Assembly (NCBI GenBank): GCA_009777165.1 | Contig: WRML01000136.1 | Coordinates: 1 to 6,420, forward strand | Length of the DNA stretch: 6,420 nt | Reading direction: 5' to 3' | Source of the DNA: Kiritimatiellota bacterium | Lineage (GTDB): Bacteria > Verrucomicrobiota > Kiritimatiellia > RFP12 > UBA1067 | Part shown: positions 5,780 through 6,420 of the stretch, piece after piece | Layout: every line of letters starts with the position of its first letter | Position numbering within the stretch: the first letter of the stretch is position 1 | Program-made: the position numbers and the translations under genes | The notes under the pieces: model-generated | What the model saw: the letters and a program-made list of their open reading frames with translations, nothing else | The model's database searches: none | What the model was told of the DNA's origin: nothing

Positions 5780-6205
5780 TTAGTCAGGACATGGAATAGT
5801 GTCTTTGAATGGGGTGGGTTGCCTATAATCGTATGTCTTTTGGAACCCGTCAAACAGACGGCGACCATCTACATCAACAAATATCTGCGGCGATCTATTT
5901 TCACGGCCAATATCACCTTGCGCTCGTGCCGAGTAATAATAAAATTGCGACCATGCAGACGAACGGATATCTCCTAAATATTCAAGAAGTTTTTGTTTCG
6001 CATCGGCAAACCCGTGCTTACTACAGATATTCCCACATTTCGTCGCTATGTGCCCCGATCCACTTATCGGTCCATAATAGGCCTTGAATCCAGCAATCAA
6101 GGATCCTCCACGTTTGCGCTCATGATCAAGAATTGCGTCATAACCTTGTTGCGTCACAAACGTCCCAATCGCATTTTCCGACAACCAGTGCGCATGAATA
6201 ACCAT
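5780..6205 (-). CDS. Hypothetical protein, 5' end uncertain, possibly a broken gene
   Basis: From ATG 6205 this gives 141 residues. Codon use looks natural and there is no signal peptide. Visible features are HAHW (4-7), ILDHERKR (25-32), a CxxxC pair (C57, C61 in KCGNIC) and aromatic segments (WSQFYYY 85-91). The DHERKR segment slightly resembles helix motifs of HExxH-type peptidases, but the second histidine is missing, so no activity is claimed. No ribosome site precedes ATG 6205. The same frame stays open without a stop to 6373, adding 56 codons with protein-like content (WAHGPDITEISSPEIIKIGK, then CCARVKYAAKTK). None of them is ATG, GTG or TTG. The true product may thus begin further upstream and be broken by the in-frame TAA at 6376-6374 or by a frameshift nearby. 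The gene ends 15 bases before the next minus-strand gene, suggesting an operon. Confidence 0.5.
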   Translation of the reverse strand: MVIHAHWLSENAIGTFVTQQGYDAILDHERKRGGSLIAGFKAYYGPISGSGHIATKCGNICSKHGFADAKQKLLEYLGDIRSSAWSQFYYYSARAQGDIGRENRSPQIFVDVDGRRLFDGFQKTYDYRQPTPFKDTIPCPD

Positions 6206-6420
6206 TTTAGTTTTTGCTGCGTATTTTACCCTAGCACAGCACTTCCCTATCTTTATGATTTCAGGGGAGGAAATTTCAGTAATGTCTGGACCATGAGCCC
6301 ATGTTAACGCATAAGCGGTACTTGTCGGTGAAATTTGTATTTTCTTATAATCTAGTGTTCTGTCCGATACAGATTACAAGATGATTGAGCCTTTCGGATT
6401 TTCGCCAAGATGTCGTCGGG
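6206..6420 (-). other. Possible upstream coding remnant at the right edge
   Basis: No complete gene fits here. In the frame of the downstream gene the stretch is open from 6373 to 6206. Before the TAA at 6376-6374 the same frame reads HLGENPKGSIIL. A second minus-strand frame reads DDILAKIRKAQSS and ends at TAG 6354-6352. Either could be the end of an upstream gene, and either could be the missing 5' part of the downstream one if a nonsense or frameshift change separates them. The sequence is AT-rich. I see no convincing promoter, RNA gene or terminator. Confidence 0.3.

Noticed and set aside
5809..6307. Plus-strand open frames of 92 and 104 codons in the AT-rich end
   Set aside because: They lie opposite minus-strand frames with better codon use and lack ribosome sites.

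Overview
The window looks like chromosomal DNA of a GC-rich Gram-negative bacterium. Three things suggest, without proving, the Verrucomicrobiota/Lentisphaerota/Kiritimatiellota side of the PVC group: a surface-type protein built from short phi-Pro-phi-aromatic repeats, a xylose-isomerase-like TIM-barrel protein beginning 'MRFSLSTNWN', and a palindromic element built from ACGCAGAT units. The GC-rich part favours GGG for glycine and CCC for proline, so runs of 7-9 identical G or C are frequent. From about 5170 rightward the DNA becomes markedly AT-rich and codon use changes.

Layout. (1) 1-879, minus strand: the N-terminal 293 residues of an exported protein made of about 13 repeats of 17-22 residues; it runs off the left edge. 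(2) 880-1055: a divergent intergenic region with overlapping candidate promoters. (3) 1056-4218, plus strand: a compact three-gene cluster holding a family-4 (iron-sulfur) uracil-DNA glycosylase, a secreted protein of unknown function, and endonuclease IV (nfo). The two enzymes catalyse consecutive steps of base excision repair: the glycosylase removes uracil and leaves an abasic site, and endonuclease IV incises that site. The protein between them is predicted to be exported, so a direct repair role for it is doubtful. (4) 4208-5170, minus strand: a sugar-phosphate isomerase/epimerase-like TIM-barrel protein, tail-to-tail with nfo and overlapping it by 11 bases. (5) 5267-6420, minus strand, AT-rich: a small membrane-anchored hypothetical protein preceded by a 141-residue hypothetical gene. 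The reading frame of the latter stays open well upstream of its only start codon, which suggests a broken or frameshifted larger gene.

The most notable observations are: a palindromic repeat apparently inserted in frame into the signal-peptide region of the unknown secreted protein; a short repeat that seems to have moved the nfo Shine-Dalgarno sequence about 29 bases from its start codon; very regular 18-residue repeats in the left-edge protein; and candidate leaderless promoters in front of both GC-rich minus-strand genes. I see no rRNA, tRNA, CRISPR array, transposase or clear intrinsic terminator. I did not find a clearly new multi-gene system. The AT-rich right end is the most likely place for undescribed accessory genes.
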